From contig JAHDEC010000014.1 in assembly GCA_020629035.1 (NCBI GenBank), positions 37,945 through 101,944 of the forward strand: a stretch of 64,000 bases of DNA, given 5' to 3'. Below the pieces are notes generated by a model. That model worked only from the letters and a program-made list of their open reading frames with translations, searched no databases and had not been told where the DNA came from. The position numbers and the translations under genes were made by a program. Source of the DNA: Saprospiraceae bacterium. Lineage in GTDB: Bacteria > Bacteroidota > Bacteroidia > Chitinophagales > Saprospiraceae. Every line of letters begins with the position of its first letter. Positions within the stretch are counted from its first letter, which is position 1. Shown piece by piece: positions 26,881 to 35,263 of this stretch.

Positions 26881-29169
26881 ATGAAACACTATTTATCTAT
26901 TTGTTTTTTACTGATTGGTTTTAACGCAGTTGCACAAGAAAACACTAATACCAATAAGTTTAGACAGCTAAACGAACAGTTAGCTACACCTAATGTATAT
27001 AGAACTGCCTCAGGAGCTCCAGGACACGAGTACTACCAACAAACAGCAGATTATGTAATGGATATCTACTTAGACGATGAAAATCAATCCATACAAGGAG
27101 AAGAAACCATCAATTATCATAATAATTCACCTGATCATCTAAGCTACCTATGGTTACAGTTAGACCAAAATATGAGAGCTAAAGATTCAGATACTTATAA
27201 AATAAGAACCAACGAAATATCAGAACAATCTAATATCCGAAGCCTACAACGTTTAGAAGCTCCAGATTTTGATGGTGGCTTTAAGATCAAAAGCGTAAAA
27301 GATACTGATGGAAACGATATCAATCATACCATAAATAAAACAATGATGCGTATAGATTTAGAGACTCCTTTGGCGCCCGGATCTTCTTATGCATTCAGTA
27401 TAGAGTGGTCATTTAATATTAATGATCGAATGAAAATTGGTGGTCGGTCAGGTTATGAGTATTTTGAAGAAGATGAAAACTACCTATATACCATTGCACA
27501 ATACTTCCCTAGAATGTGTATGTATAATGATGTCTATGGTTGGCAAAACAAGCAATTTTTAGGAAGAGGAGAGTTTACCTTATTGTTTGGAGATTATGAA
27601 GTGAACATAACAGTACCATCAGATCATTTAGTTTCAGCCACAGGAACACTACAAAATGAAGACGATGTACTTAGTGCAGAACAGCGTGAGAGACTTGACA
27701 GAGCTAAAAAAGAATACGATCAGCCAGTAATCATTGCCACTCAAAAGGAAGCTGAAAAAAGAGAAAAATCAAAAGCCAAAAACGAAAAGACCTGGAAGTT
27801 TAAAGCAGAGAATGTAAGAGACTTTGCTTTTGCAAGTTCTAGAAAATTTATTTGGGATGCTATGGCTGTTAAACAATCGGATGGTACGGAAGTTATGGCG
27901 ATGTCCATGTATCCAAAAGAAGGTAACCCATTATGGGAAAGATACTCGACTAAAGCAGTTGCACATACTCTCAAGTGGTATTCTCACTATACATTTCCTT
28001 ATCCTTATCCAGTCGCTTGGTCTATTAATGCAGCTAGAATAGGTATGGAATATCCGATGATCTGTTTTAATTATGGAAGATGTGAAGAAGATGGAACCTA
28101 TGCCGAACGAACTAAATATGGAATGATCAGTGTCATCATTCATGAGGTAGGGCATAACTATTTTCCAATGATTGTAAATTCTGATGAAAGACAATGGACT
28201 TGGATGGATGAAGGTTTAAATACTTTTCTTCAATTTCTTAGCGAACAACAATGGCAAAAGGATTATCCATCTAGAAGAGGGGACGCACATAAGATTGTAA
28301 ATTATATGAAAGGAGATAAACAAAAAATCTCTCCCATTATGACCAATTCTGAATCTATACACCAGTTTGGTAACAATGCCTACGGAAAACCAGCTACTGC
28401 ACTAAACATACTGCGAGAGTCGGTTATGGGTAGAGAATTATTTGACTTTGCCTTCAAAGAGTATTCTAAGAGATGGATGTTTAAACATCCCACACCCGCA
28501 GATTTCTTCCGAACTATGGAAGATGCGTCTGCCGTAGATCTAGATTGGTTCTGGAGAGGTTGGTTCTATACTAATGATCATGTAGATATAGCTATTACCA
28601 ATGTAAGTCCATTTAGTCTAGATAACAAAAACCCAGATACAAAAGAAAGACCATTTGAAATAAAGGGAATAACGGAATTAGTAAACGAAACTGCTATAGA
28701 TAAAACCTACGCTGATATGGATAGAAGTTTAATTGACTTCTATAATACTTATGATGAACATAAAGCAACCAAAAGGGATAGAGAACAGTATAAACAGTAT
28801 ACAGAGAGCTTAACAGATGAAGAAAAGAAATTGCTCCAAGCAAACAAAAATTACTATCAAGTAGATCTTGAAAACATAGGTGGTTTAGTTATGCCCGTAA
28901 TCCTTAGGTTTAACTATTCTGATGGTTCGGAAGAGATCCTTCGCATCCCTGCTGAAATTTGGAAAATCAATAGCGAAAATATATCTAAAGTATTTGTGAC
29001 AACAAAAACAGTAGATACAATTGAGCTTGATCCATATTATGAAACAGCAGATACTGACAGATCTAATAATTATTATCCACCACAAAATGAGCCCTCAAGC
29101 TTTGAGCTATTTAAACAAGCATCAAGGGATAGACCTAACCCAATGCAACAGGCAAAAAAGGACAAGTAA
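26881..29169 (+). CDS. Secreted M1-family metallopeptidase
   Basis: A 762-residue exported zinc peptidase with the signal peptide MKHYLSICFLLIGFNAVAQ. The zinc site is H421-E-V-G-H425 with the third ligand E444 (NSDERQWTWMDEGLN). The usual GAMEN exopeptidase motif is replaced by RIGMEYPM, which is typical of this Bacteroidota subfamily (recalled), so strict aminopeptidase activity is uncertain. A charged insertion rich in Lys/Glu (about 270-305) and a C-terminal low-complexity tail are not conserved core. No T9SS sorting domain is seen. It occupies the place where I would expect mnmG after ybeY. Confidence 0.93.
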   Translation: MKHYLSICFLLIGFNAVAQENTNTNKFRQLNEQLATPNVYRTASGAPGHEYYQQTADYVMDIYLDDENQSIQGEETINYHNNSPDHLSYLWLQLDQNMRAKDSDTYKIRTNEISEQSNIRSLQRLEAPDFDGGFKIKSVKDTDGNDINHTINKTMMRIDLETPLAPGSSYAFSIEWSFNINDRMKIGGRSGYEYFEEDENYLYTIAQYFPRMCMYNDVYGWQNKQFLGRGEFTLLFGDYEVNITVPSDHLVSATGTLQNEDDVLSAEQRERLDRAKKEYDQPVIIATQKEAEKREKSKAKNEKTWKFKAENVRDFAFASSRKFIWDAMAVKQSDGTEVMAMSMYPKEGNPLWERYSTKAVAHTLKWYSHYTFPYPYPVAWSINAARIGMEYPMICFNYGRCEEDGTYAERTKYGMISVIIHEVGHNYFPMIVNSDERQWTWMDEGLNTFLQFLSEQQWQKDYPSRRGDAHKIVNYMKGDKQKISPIMTNSESIHQFGNNAYGKPATALNILRESVMGRELFDFAFKEYSKRWMFKHPTPADFFRTMEDASAVDLDWFWRGWFYTNDHVDIAITNVSPFSLDNKNPDTKERPFEIKGITELVNETAIDKTYADMDRSLIDFYNTYDEHKATKRDREQYKQYTESLTDEEKKLLQANKNYYQVDLENIGGLVMPVILRFNYSDGSEEILRIPAEIWKINSENISKVFVTTKTVDTIELDPYYETADTDRSNNYYPPQNEPSSFELFKQASRDRPNPMQQAKKDK

Positions 29170-30192
29170 TTACACAACTCTTTGTGCTTGTAATTTGATA
29201 ATAAGATTAAACTGCAAGGCAAAGAGGATCGTGGATAAAAGTAAATGGATAGGTTGAGCCACTTTTGGAAATCCAAAATGTGCCAAAGCAACTCCCACTA
29301 TAGCTTCTAGAGCTATCATTAAGCCTATTAAAAAATACTGAGACTTATACCAGTTATTTTTATACGCTTGGTGTATTAGGTAAAGGTTCAATGCCACGAT
29401 AAGATAGATCATACTTCGATGTAGGATAAACATCCAATCTAAATGTTGGATCCACACACTACGGTCTAAAACTTCCTTTGCTATAACATCTATTTGTTCC
29501 CTTACTTGAGTACCTACAATAACCATGAGCAAAGTTAGGACCAAAGATGCTATCGATAGTCTACTAAAGATTTTATTAGTTTCTTTCTTTCGGAATCTAT
29601 TTTCTCTAACTCTATGTAATAAAATTAGGAGAACAGCTATAATGGCAAATACACCTATCATATGGATGGTAATAGTCTGTCCCTGTAAATTAGAATCAAC
29701 GACAAGTTTCCCTAACCAGGCCTGAAAACCAACGAGAAAAACTACCGCAAAAGCAAGAGCAATTTTCACTCTATCCTTTCGCCAGTAAAGTAGGGAAAGA
29801 GCAAACATACCCATAACAGGAAACCCCAAGGCAACAGTAGCTAAACGATTTATAAACTCTATCCAGGTATGAATAGGATTGTAGATGGCATAATCATGCT
29901 TTGTGTATTCTTCCCATTTAGAAGTATCAAAAGACTGCACTGAAGTAAAATGATCTAAGGCTGTGTATAACTTTTCGTTATGTATAATCATTTGGCCTTT
30001 GTGATAATTAGCTAACCCTTGCCAGGTAACCTGATCCTCACTTGTTGGAGGTATAAGTTTTCCAAAACATTTTGGCCAATCAGGACATCCCATACCACTA
30101 TCTGTAACCCGTACTATAGAACCTGCAATAATTACTACAAATACAAGAATAAGATTTACTATGATGAGTCTTTTAAACCACTTGCTTAACAT
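29170..30192 (-). CDS. COX15/CtaA-type heme A synthase
   Basis: Integral membrane enzyme that oxidises the methyl group of heme O to make heme A for cytochrome oxidase. About eight helices are visible. The conserved loop is VRVTDSGMGCPDWPKCFG, and heme-ligand His candidates lie in IHTWIEFINRL, ITIHMIGVFA, FILHRSMIYL and the final helices. I choose the ATG at 30192 (340 residues), which puts the first helix at about 7-28; a TTG at 30219 would add nine residues. It abuts the convergent M1 peptidase stop. The Cys pair used by some CtaA enzymes is only partly present. Confidence 0.93.
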   Translation of the reverse strand: MLSKWFKRLIIVNLILVFVVIIAGSIVRVTDSGMGCPDWPKCFGKLIPPTSEDQVTWQGLANYHKGQMIIHNEKLYTALDHFTSVQSFDTSKWEEYTKHDYAIYNPIHTWIEFINRLATVALGFPVMGMFALSLLYWRKDRVKIALAFAVVFLVGFQAWLGKLVVDSNLQGQTITIHMIGVFAIIAVLLILLHRVRENRFRKKETNKIFSRLSIASLVLTLLMVIVGTQVREQIDVIAKEVLDRSVWIQHLDWMFILHRSMIYLIVALNLYLIHQAYKNNWYKSQYFLIGLMIALEAIVGVALAHFGFPKVAQPIHLLLSTILFALQFNLIIKLQAQRVV

Positions 30193-30402
30193 CTTTCTAA
30201 TTTCTAAATATTCTTTCAATGTTTGGATAATGCCTAAATTATCTAATCTCCCAAACCTGCAGATTTGATTAGCTCTAATCGCTTCTCAAATGTACTGCTC
30301 GTTTCTCAATTTTTTTTTCGACTAACAATCTGAACATGCTTATTTATTATATTATAATCTTTTAAAAAGAAACTACTATATATAATAAGCAGTGTTTATT
30401 TG

Positions 30403-30426
30403 TTGGTAAGTCTACCAATATTGGTA
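30403..30426. repeat. Interleaved TTGGTA/TACCAA palindromes
   Basis: TTGGTA (30403-30408) pairs with TACCAA (30413-30418), which in turn is the left half of the perfect 14-base palindrome TACCAATATTGGTA (30413-30426). The central half-site can pair with either neighbour. It lies inside the gene-free block between the first and second ACTAACAA copies. Confidence 0.7.
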
Positions 30427-30631
30427 TTACACATAAACTAACAAGACTTAGACGAAGAACTAACAATTGCTTTTAACGATGGTTCGTATAAAATACTGAT
30501 ACTTAACAGAATTACTAACAAACACAAACAGATTGGGTAAAACAACAATCTTAATAAAGTTATTAGAACCAGAAAGACAACAAATTGTTAATTAATATAT
30601 ATTATAATTTATTATTATATATAAATCCTTG

Positions 30632-30639
30632 TATTTTTG
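30632..30639 (+). promoter_or_regulatory. Candidate promoter (-7 box) for the dtd operon
   Basis: TATTTTTG is an exact TAnnTTTG match directly after the A/T-only tract. A start near 30646 would give a 44-base leader before dtd that contains the DnaA box at 30663 and the last ACTAACAA copy. Confidence 0.42.
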
Positions 30640-30689
30640 TTATTCACTGTTGAAAAGTATTTTTATACACATTTCTACTAACAAGGATT

Positions 30690-31139
30690 ATGCGCGCTGT
30701 AATACAAAGAGTTTCTTATGCCAATGTACAAGTAAATGGTGACACGGTAGGAGCTATCGAGCAAGGATTAATGATACTCTTAGGTATAACTGAAAATGAT
30801 ACTGAAGAAGATATAATATGGTTAGCAGATAAACTGCGAAAATTGCGTATTTTCTCTGATGAGCAAGGAAAAATGAATCGTTCGGTAGAAGACATTAACG
30901 GATCTTGCCTAGTAATTAGTCAGTTTACTTTATTTGCCAGCACAAAAAAAGGTAATAGACCTTCATTTATAAAATCAGCAAAACCTGATATCGCCATTCC
31001 TTTATACCAGCAATTTGTAGATTATTTAAAAGACCAATCGCTTAAAGTAGAAACAGGCATATTTGGAGCCGATATGAAAGTTAGTTTATTAAATGACGGA
31101 CCAGTCACCATTACAATGGATTCAAAAAACAAAGAATAG
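30690..31139 (+). CDS. dtd: D-aminoacyl-tRNA deacylase
   Basis: Removes D-amino acids (and some mischarged glycine) from tRNA. The 149-residue length is typical. The start MRAVIQRVSYANVQVNG and both active-site motifs are present: SQFTLFAS (near 77-84) and NDGPVTITMD (near 134-143), whose Gly-Pro dipeptide provides chiral discrimination. It is the first gene of a long plus-strand run. Its TAG stop shares a base with the GTG start of the MazG-like gene (TAGTG). Confidence 0.97.
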   Translation: MRAVIQRVSYANVQVNGDTVGAIEQGLMILLGITENDTEEDIIWLADKLRKLRIFSDEQGKMNRSVEDINGSCLVISQFTLFASTKKGNRPSFIKSAKPDIAIPLYQQFVDYLKDQSLKVETGIFGADMKVSLLNDGPVTITMDSKNKE

Positions 31140-31477
31140 TGGAATTAAACGCAATCCAAGAAGAAGTAGATCACTGGATAAAAAGTATAGGAGTTCGCTA
31201 CTTTAGTGAACTTACCAATACGGCCATACTTACCGAAGAAGTAGGAGAATTAGCAAGCCTAATGGCAAGAACTTATGGTGAACAATCATTTAAAAAACCA
31301 ATAAGCGATATTGAAAAGAAACAACTAATCACAGAAGAACTAGCAGATGTATTTTTTGTGCTTGTTTGCTTAGCTAATCAGATGGATATTAATATTGAAG
31401 AAGCCTTTAAACAATCCATGATTAAGAAAACGAAAAGAGATATTGACAGACATAAACAAAATCCGAAATTAACTTGA
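31139..31477 (+). CDS. MazG-like nucleotide pyrophosphohydrolase
   Basis: A 112-residue all-helical NTP pyrophosphatase of the MazG-like family. The metal-binding signature EEVGELASLMARTYGEQ (about 27-43) is followed by EELADVFFVLVCLANQMD, matching the ExxE...ExxD arrangement. It probably removes abnormal nucleotides. The GTG start at 31139 overlaps the dtd stop by one base, and its TGA overlaps the TTG start of the permease gene (TTGA), so the operon is tightly coupled. Confidence 0.9.
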   Translation: MELNAIQEEVDHWIKSIGVRYFSELTNTAILTEEVGELASLMARTYGEQSFKKPISDIEKKQLITEELADVFFVLVCLANQMDINIEEAFKQSMIKKTKRDIDRHKQNPKLT

Positions 31478-32538
31478 AAGGATGGAATAACATCATATCA
31501 TTAATTACGTATTCTAAAACCGGCCTTTTTGGTTTTCTTATTATTATACTAGGCTTTCTTTGCTCAATTTTCGCTTATTGGATTATAAGTGATAAAAGCC
31601 TGAATGCAAATGAACAAATTTCTGAACTTGCTTTGTCTCCTATGGCTACTAAAGCATTGTGTTTGCAAATACCATTATCGAATGAGCAAAAACCAACTAG
31701 TATAAAAGACAGATTTTTTGGCAAAGCAGCAAGCTATAGATACATACCCATAAAAGAATGGCAAGAAGAAGGTAAAAATATTGAATACATAAATATTAGG
31801 GGAAACTCATTAAGTATAGAAAAGGCTGCTTTCGGAGACCAAGCTAATTACGTTACAAGTAAATTTTTTCTGTTCGGCACAGATAGGTATGGACGTGATC
31901 TTTTCAGTCGATTAATTCTTGGATTACGTGTTTCTCTATTTGTAGGTTTATTCTCGGTGATCATTTCCTTAATTATTGGAATTATAGTAGGTCTTGCGGC
32001 AGGATATTTTGGAGGGTGGCTAGATCATGTATTACTGTTTATCATAAATACTTTGTGGTCTATTCCCACCATTTTATTAGTCTTTGCAGTAGTCTTAGCC
32101 TTTGGCAGAGGTATTACCATAATTTTCATCGCAGTAGGGTTAACCTTATGGATAGAAGTAGCAAGATTAGTAAGAGGACAGACCATTTCTATTAAAGAAA
32201 GTAGTTTTATAACGGCTGGAAAATTATTGGCCTTTTCTCATACTAGAATATTATTTAGGCATATTTTGCCCAATATTGTGAATCCTATTGTTGTACTTGC
32301 TGCAGCAAACTTTGCGATCGCTATTTTAATAGAAGCTGGTTTAAGTTATTTAGGTTTTGGTGTTCAACCACCAGTTCCCTCATTAGGCAATATATTGAAC
32401 GAAAATTACGCTTATGCTTTGTCAGGTCAATGGTTTATTGCGATTGTACCAGCACTATTTATAATGGTTTTAGTTTTATCCTTTAATTTCGTGAGCTACA
32501 GCGTTCGTGATTGGGCATCATCAAAACAAATAGATTGA
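31474..32538 (+). CDS. DppC/OppC-type ABC transporter permease
   Basis: A 354-residue inner-membrane permease of the dipeptide/oligopeptide C-subunit type. There is an N-terminal helix (about 14-38), a long periplasmic segment (about 40-115), then FGTDRYGRDLFSRLI and five further helices. The cytoplasmic EAA loop for ATPase contact is visible as FITAGKLLAFSHTRILFRHILPNI, in segments. The TTG at 31474 (TTGA overlap) is the only good start before the first helix. No B-subunit permease, ATPase or binding protein is nearby, so its partners must be encoded elsewhere. Confidence 0.9.
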   Translation: MKGWNNIISLITYSKTGLFGFLIIILGFLCSIFAYWIISDKSLNANEQISELALSPMATKALCLQIPLSNEQKPTSIKDRFFGKAASYRYIPIKEWQEEGKNIEYINIRGNSLSIEKAAFGDQANYVTSKFFLFGTDRYGRDLFSRLILGLRVSLFVGLFSVIISLIIGIIVGLAAGYFGGWLDHVLLFIINTLWSIPTILLVFAVVLAFGRGITIIFIAVGLTLWIEVARLVRGQTISIKESSFITAGKLLAFSHTRILFRHILPNIVNPIVVLAAANFAIAILIEAGLSYLGFGVQPPVPSLGNILNENYAYALSGQWFIAIVPALFIMVLVLSFNFVSYSVRDWASSKQID

Positions 32539-33758
32539 GTAGAGAATTAAAAATATTAGAAAAACTTGAAAAGGAGATTAACCTTAAGGAACTCCAGATT
32601 AAGAGTTTACTTACCATCACTCAAGCTATTAATGATAATGTAAATGCAGATGATTTATTTCAGATGTACCGATCGTTTCTAAGTTGGGAAATGGGCATAA
32701 AACGCATGTTGCTTTATGTCAAGGAAAGTGATGGATGGGATTGTGTTTCTCATATAAATGGCGAGTTTGTAAATCACGACACCATAGTGGAAGCCATAAA
32801 TCCTATCAAACGACTTTTTGTAGTTAAAGAAGAAGAGGCCACAGCCTTAAAAGATTTTGATATTATCATTCCGGTTTATCATAAAGATTTTCCTATTGCC
32901 TATTCCTTAATTGGTGGAATTAAGGATAAAGAAGATTTATATAACAAGATCCAGTTTATTACCACCATAACCAATATAATCGCCGTAGCTATAGAGAATA
33001 AACGTTTGTTTAAACAGCAAATCGAACAGGAGCGATTAAACAAGGATATGGAACTAGCAAAGGAAGTTCAGAAAATGCTGATTCCACAAACCTCTTTAGA
33101 TAGTAACTATTTTGATATAGATTTTATTTACCAACCTCACTCCAGTATCGGAGGAGATTATGTAGACTTTATACAATTTGGCGAAAAGAAACTTTGTGCT
33201 TGTATTGCTGATATTTCAGGGAAAGGTGTAGCAGCAGCTTTATTGATGGCAAATTTTCAAGCCATGTTACAAAGTCTTATTTACCAATATCGAGATTTGG
33301 AAACATTCATTTATGCTTTAAATGAGGCTGTTTTTAGAATCACGAGAAGCGATCGTTTTATAACTTTTTTCATTGCAGAAATTGATGCACAGAAAAAAGA
33401 GATGCGATATATAAATGCGGGTCATTATCCTCCTTACTTGTTAAATGGCAATGAATTAGTAGAATTGAAAAACGGAACTACCGTTATTGGAGCTTTCGAA
33501 AAATTACCAGAAATAAAAGAGACCATCATTGAACTGAAACACGAAGCATTGTTGTTTTGCTTTACAGATGGTTTACCTGACTTGAAAAATGATAAAGAGG
33601 AATACTTTGACGAGGAAATGATTCAAGAGTTTATGAGAAAAGAAGGTAAACAAGACACAAAAGGTTTTAACGAAACACTCATGAATGTCTTAATAGAACA
33701 CAAAGGGAAAAGCAATTTTATAGATGATATTGCTATATTAACGTGTAAGATGTTATAA
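32535..33758 (+). CDS. PP2C-type serine phosphatase with GAF-like sensor (RsbU-like)
   Basis: A 407-residue cytoplasmic phosphatase. The N-terminal region is a coiled coil followed by a GAF-like domain (about 30-165). A linker helix (MELAKEVQKMLIPQ) leads into the SpoIIE/PP2C domain, with metal-binding SSIGGDYVDF, IADISGKGVAAALLM, YINAGHYPPYLL and FCFTDGLPDLKND. I place the start at TTG 32535, which forms a TTGA overlap with the permease stop like the upstream junction; a TTG at 32511 would overlap the permease by 28 bases. It likely dephosphorylates an STAS-type antagonist in a partner-switching pathway. Confidence 0.9.
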   Translation: MSRELKILEKLEKEINLKELQIKSLLTITQAINDNVNADDLFQMYRSFLSWEMGIKRMLLYVKESDGWDCVSHINGEFVNHDTIVEAINPIKRLFVVKEEEATALKDFDIIIPVYHKDFPIAYSLIGGIKDKEDLYNKIQFITTITNIIAVAIENKRLFKQQIEQERLNKDMELAKEVQKMLIPQTSLDSNYFDIDFIYQPHSSIGGDYVDFIQFGEKKLCACIADISGKGVAAALLMANFQAMLQSLIYQYRDLETFIYALNEAVFRITRSDRFITFFIAEIDAQKKEMRYINAGHYPPYLLNGNELVELKNGTTVIGAFEKLPEIKETIIELKHEALLFCFTDGLPDLKNDKEEYFDEEMIQEFMRKEGKQDTKGFNETLMNVLIEHKGKSNFIDDIAILTCKML

Positions 33759-33766
33759 CTACCAGT

Positions 33767-34567
33767 ATGAAGCAGAGGAAAAGTAAATTTTTAGCAGCAA
33801 TAATGGCGCTGATTTTTGGGACATTTGGAATTCACCGATTTTACTTGGGAGAAGGAAAGACCGGTTTTTTTTACATCATGTTATACATCATGACAAGTAC
33901 CATTTTTTCTCCCACCATTGCTATTACAACATTACTAGGAATATTTGATTTTTTCCGACTAATGACCATGGGACAAAGTGAGTTTGATCGAAGATATAAC
34001 CAACACATCCCCATTGGACAACAAAGAGGTAGACGTACAAATCAGAGAAACGCCTATCCAAGACAGCGAACAAAAGTTGAACCAGTTTCCGCTCCAAAAG
34101 CTAAAAAATCCTTTAGACCAAAAGTTAACCCTTACAAAAAAACAGCTCTAAAAAGATACGAGGAGTATGATACCGAAGAAGCCGTAAAAGAACTGCATAA
34201 AGCATTGGAAATAGAACCTAACAATCAAGAGTATTTATTTAAACTCGCTTGTGCCTATTCCCAATTAGAACAAACAGAAAAATCCATTCAGTTTTTAGAT
34301 CTTGCTATACGGAATGGTTATAAAGATGTGGATAAGATTAATACGATTGAAGATTTAGCTTATCTAAGGATTTCTCCAGAATTTGCACAATTTGTAGATA
34401 ATCAATATTCACTAAAAACAGTCCCTAAGCTATCAGCACCTAAAGAAAATTTATTAGATAACGACCTGATATTATCTCAACTAAATAAATTGGTTGAGCT
34501 TAAGAAAAGAGGTTTGCTTTCTGAAACGGAATATGCTAAGGAAAAGCAAAAATTATTAAATAAATAG
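33767..34567 (+). CDS. TM2-domain protein with TPR and SHOCT-like C-terminus
   Basis: A 266-residue three-part protein. Residues about 1-72 are a TM2 domain: two helices with the typical IFGTFGIHRFYLGEGKTG and the DFFRLM end. A basic, Arg/Gln/Pro-rich linker follows (about 80-125), then a TPR-like region (about 125-215; DTEEAVKELHKALEIEPNNQ). The last 35 residues (LDNDLILSQLNKLVELKKRG and LLSETEYAKEKQKLL) match the SHOCT pattern. The function is unknown; TM2 proteins are simple membrane anchors, and TPR/SHOCT suggest assembly with partners. It starts 8 bases after the phosphatase stop. Confidence 0.85.
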   Translation: MKQRKSKFLAAIMALIFGTFGIHRFYLGEGKTGFFYIMLYIMTSTIFSPTIAITTLLGIFDFFRLMTMGQSEFDRRYNQHIPIGQQRGRRTNQRNAYPRQRTKVEPVSAPKAKKSFRPKVNPYKKTALKRYEEYDTEEAVKELHKALEIEPNNQEYLFKLACAYSQLEQTEKSIQFLDLAIRNGYKDVDKINTIEDLAYLRISPEFAQFVDNQYSLKTVPKLSAPKENLLDNDLILSQLNKLVELKKRGLLSETEYAKEKQKLLNK

Positions 34568-34600
34568 TTTTTTTCACCCTAGCAACGTTATTACACTACT

Positions 34601-35263
34601 ATGAACGCAAACGAAGTTATATCAAACGCCATTTATCCGCTGCGGAAACAAGATACTGCAGAAGATATCCTAACTATGCTTTCGATGAATCGGCTAAAAG
34701 AATTGCCGGTTGTGCATGAAGGAGAACTACTAGGTATTATCTCAGAAGGACAGGCTTATGAAATGTCTGATTCACAAACCATCGAAGATGTTCTAGTGCT
34801 GGGCCAAGTTATACGGGTCGATAAGTACACCCATATTTTTGAACTGATCTCTAAAATGGCGATGCATAAACTAAGCATGATTCCTATTGTAGACGAACAA
34901 GAAAAGAAGTATGTCGGTGTAGTTACCCAAGAAGATGTGTTTAATTATTATGCCAGTTCTTTTTCCTTTAAAGAGCCTGGAAGTATTGTGGTTTTAGAAA
35001 TAAGCAGGCGTGCATATTCTATGGCAGAGATTAGTCAAATTGTAGAATCCGAAAGCGCGGCGATACTTTCCTCTTTTTTATCTGACGCCTCAGATATTGA
35101 AAAAATAACAGTGACGCTGAAAATCAATAAACTAGATATCCGAGACATCATAGCTAGTTTTGAGCGATATTCTTATGAAGTAAAAGCAAGTTATACCGAA
35201 AAGGAATATTACGATAACTTAAAGGACAGGTATGACATGCTAATGCATTATCTAGATGTCTAG
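34601..35263 (+). CDS. CBS-domain pair protein
   Basis: A 220-residue cytoplasmic protein with two CBS repeats (about 1-55 and 68-125), for example LKELPVVHEGELLGIISEG and LSMIPIVDEQEKKYVGVVTQ. The remainder (about 130-220, IVVLEISRRAYSMAEISQIV) resembles an ACT-like regulatory domain. CBS pairs bind adenine nucleotides and regulate partner proteins. In many Bacteroidota a CBS protein of this type precedes NAD kinase (recalled); here an Omp85-like gene lies between them, overlapping this gene by 8 bases. Confidence 0.88.
   Translation: MNANEVISNAIYPLRKQDTAEDILTMLSMNRLKELPVVHEGELLGIISEGQAYEMSDSQTIEDVLVLGQVIRVDKYTHIFELISKMAMHKLSMIPIVDEQEKKYVGVVTQEDVFNYYASSFSFKEPGSIVVLEISRRAYSMAEISQIVESESAAILSSFLSDASDIEKITVTLKINKLDIRDIIASFERYSYEVKASYTEKEYYDNLKDRYDMLMHYLDV

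Larger units (their letters stand above)
30321..30684 (+). repeat. Five dispersed copies of ACTAACAA
   Basis: Exact copies lie at 30321-30328, 30437-30444, 30459-30466, 30514-30521 and 30677-30684, all in the same orientation, with start-to-start spacings of 116, 22, 55 and 163 bases. Flanking bases are not conserved, so the unit is the 8-mer itself. By base composition far fewer than one copy would be expected in this stretch. The pattern looks like a set of binding sites (iteron-like). Confidence 0.8.
30193..30689. other. Gene-free AT-rich block; candidate chromosomal replication origin
   Basis: This 497-base stretch between divergently oriented heme A synthase and dtd has no credible gene. 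It holds five exact ACTAACAA copies, a TTGGTA/TACCAA palindrome cluster (30403-30426), a 39-base A/T-only tract (30588-30626), a perfect DnaA box TTATACACA (30663-30671), a one-mismatch box TTATTCACT (30640-30648) and a reverse one-mismatch box at 30222-30230. The parS pair is 3.9 kb to the left, and all genes to the right run away from it for 24 kb. DnaA boxes of this quality are expected a few times by chance in 64 kb, so the call rests on the combination. Confidence 0.45.

Noticed and set aside
29962..29970. Perfect reverse DnaA box TGTGTATAA near the candidate origin
   Set aside because: It lies inside the heme A synthase coding region, and a few perfect boxes are expected by chance in this window, so I did not count it as evidence.
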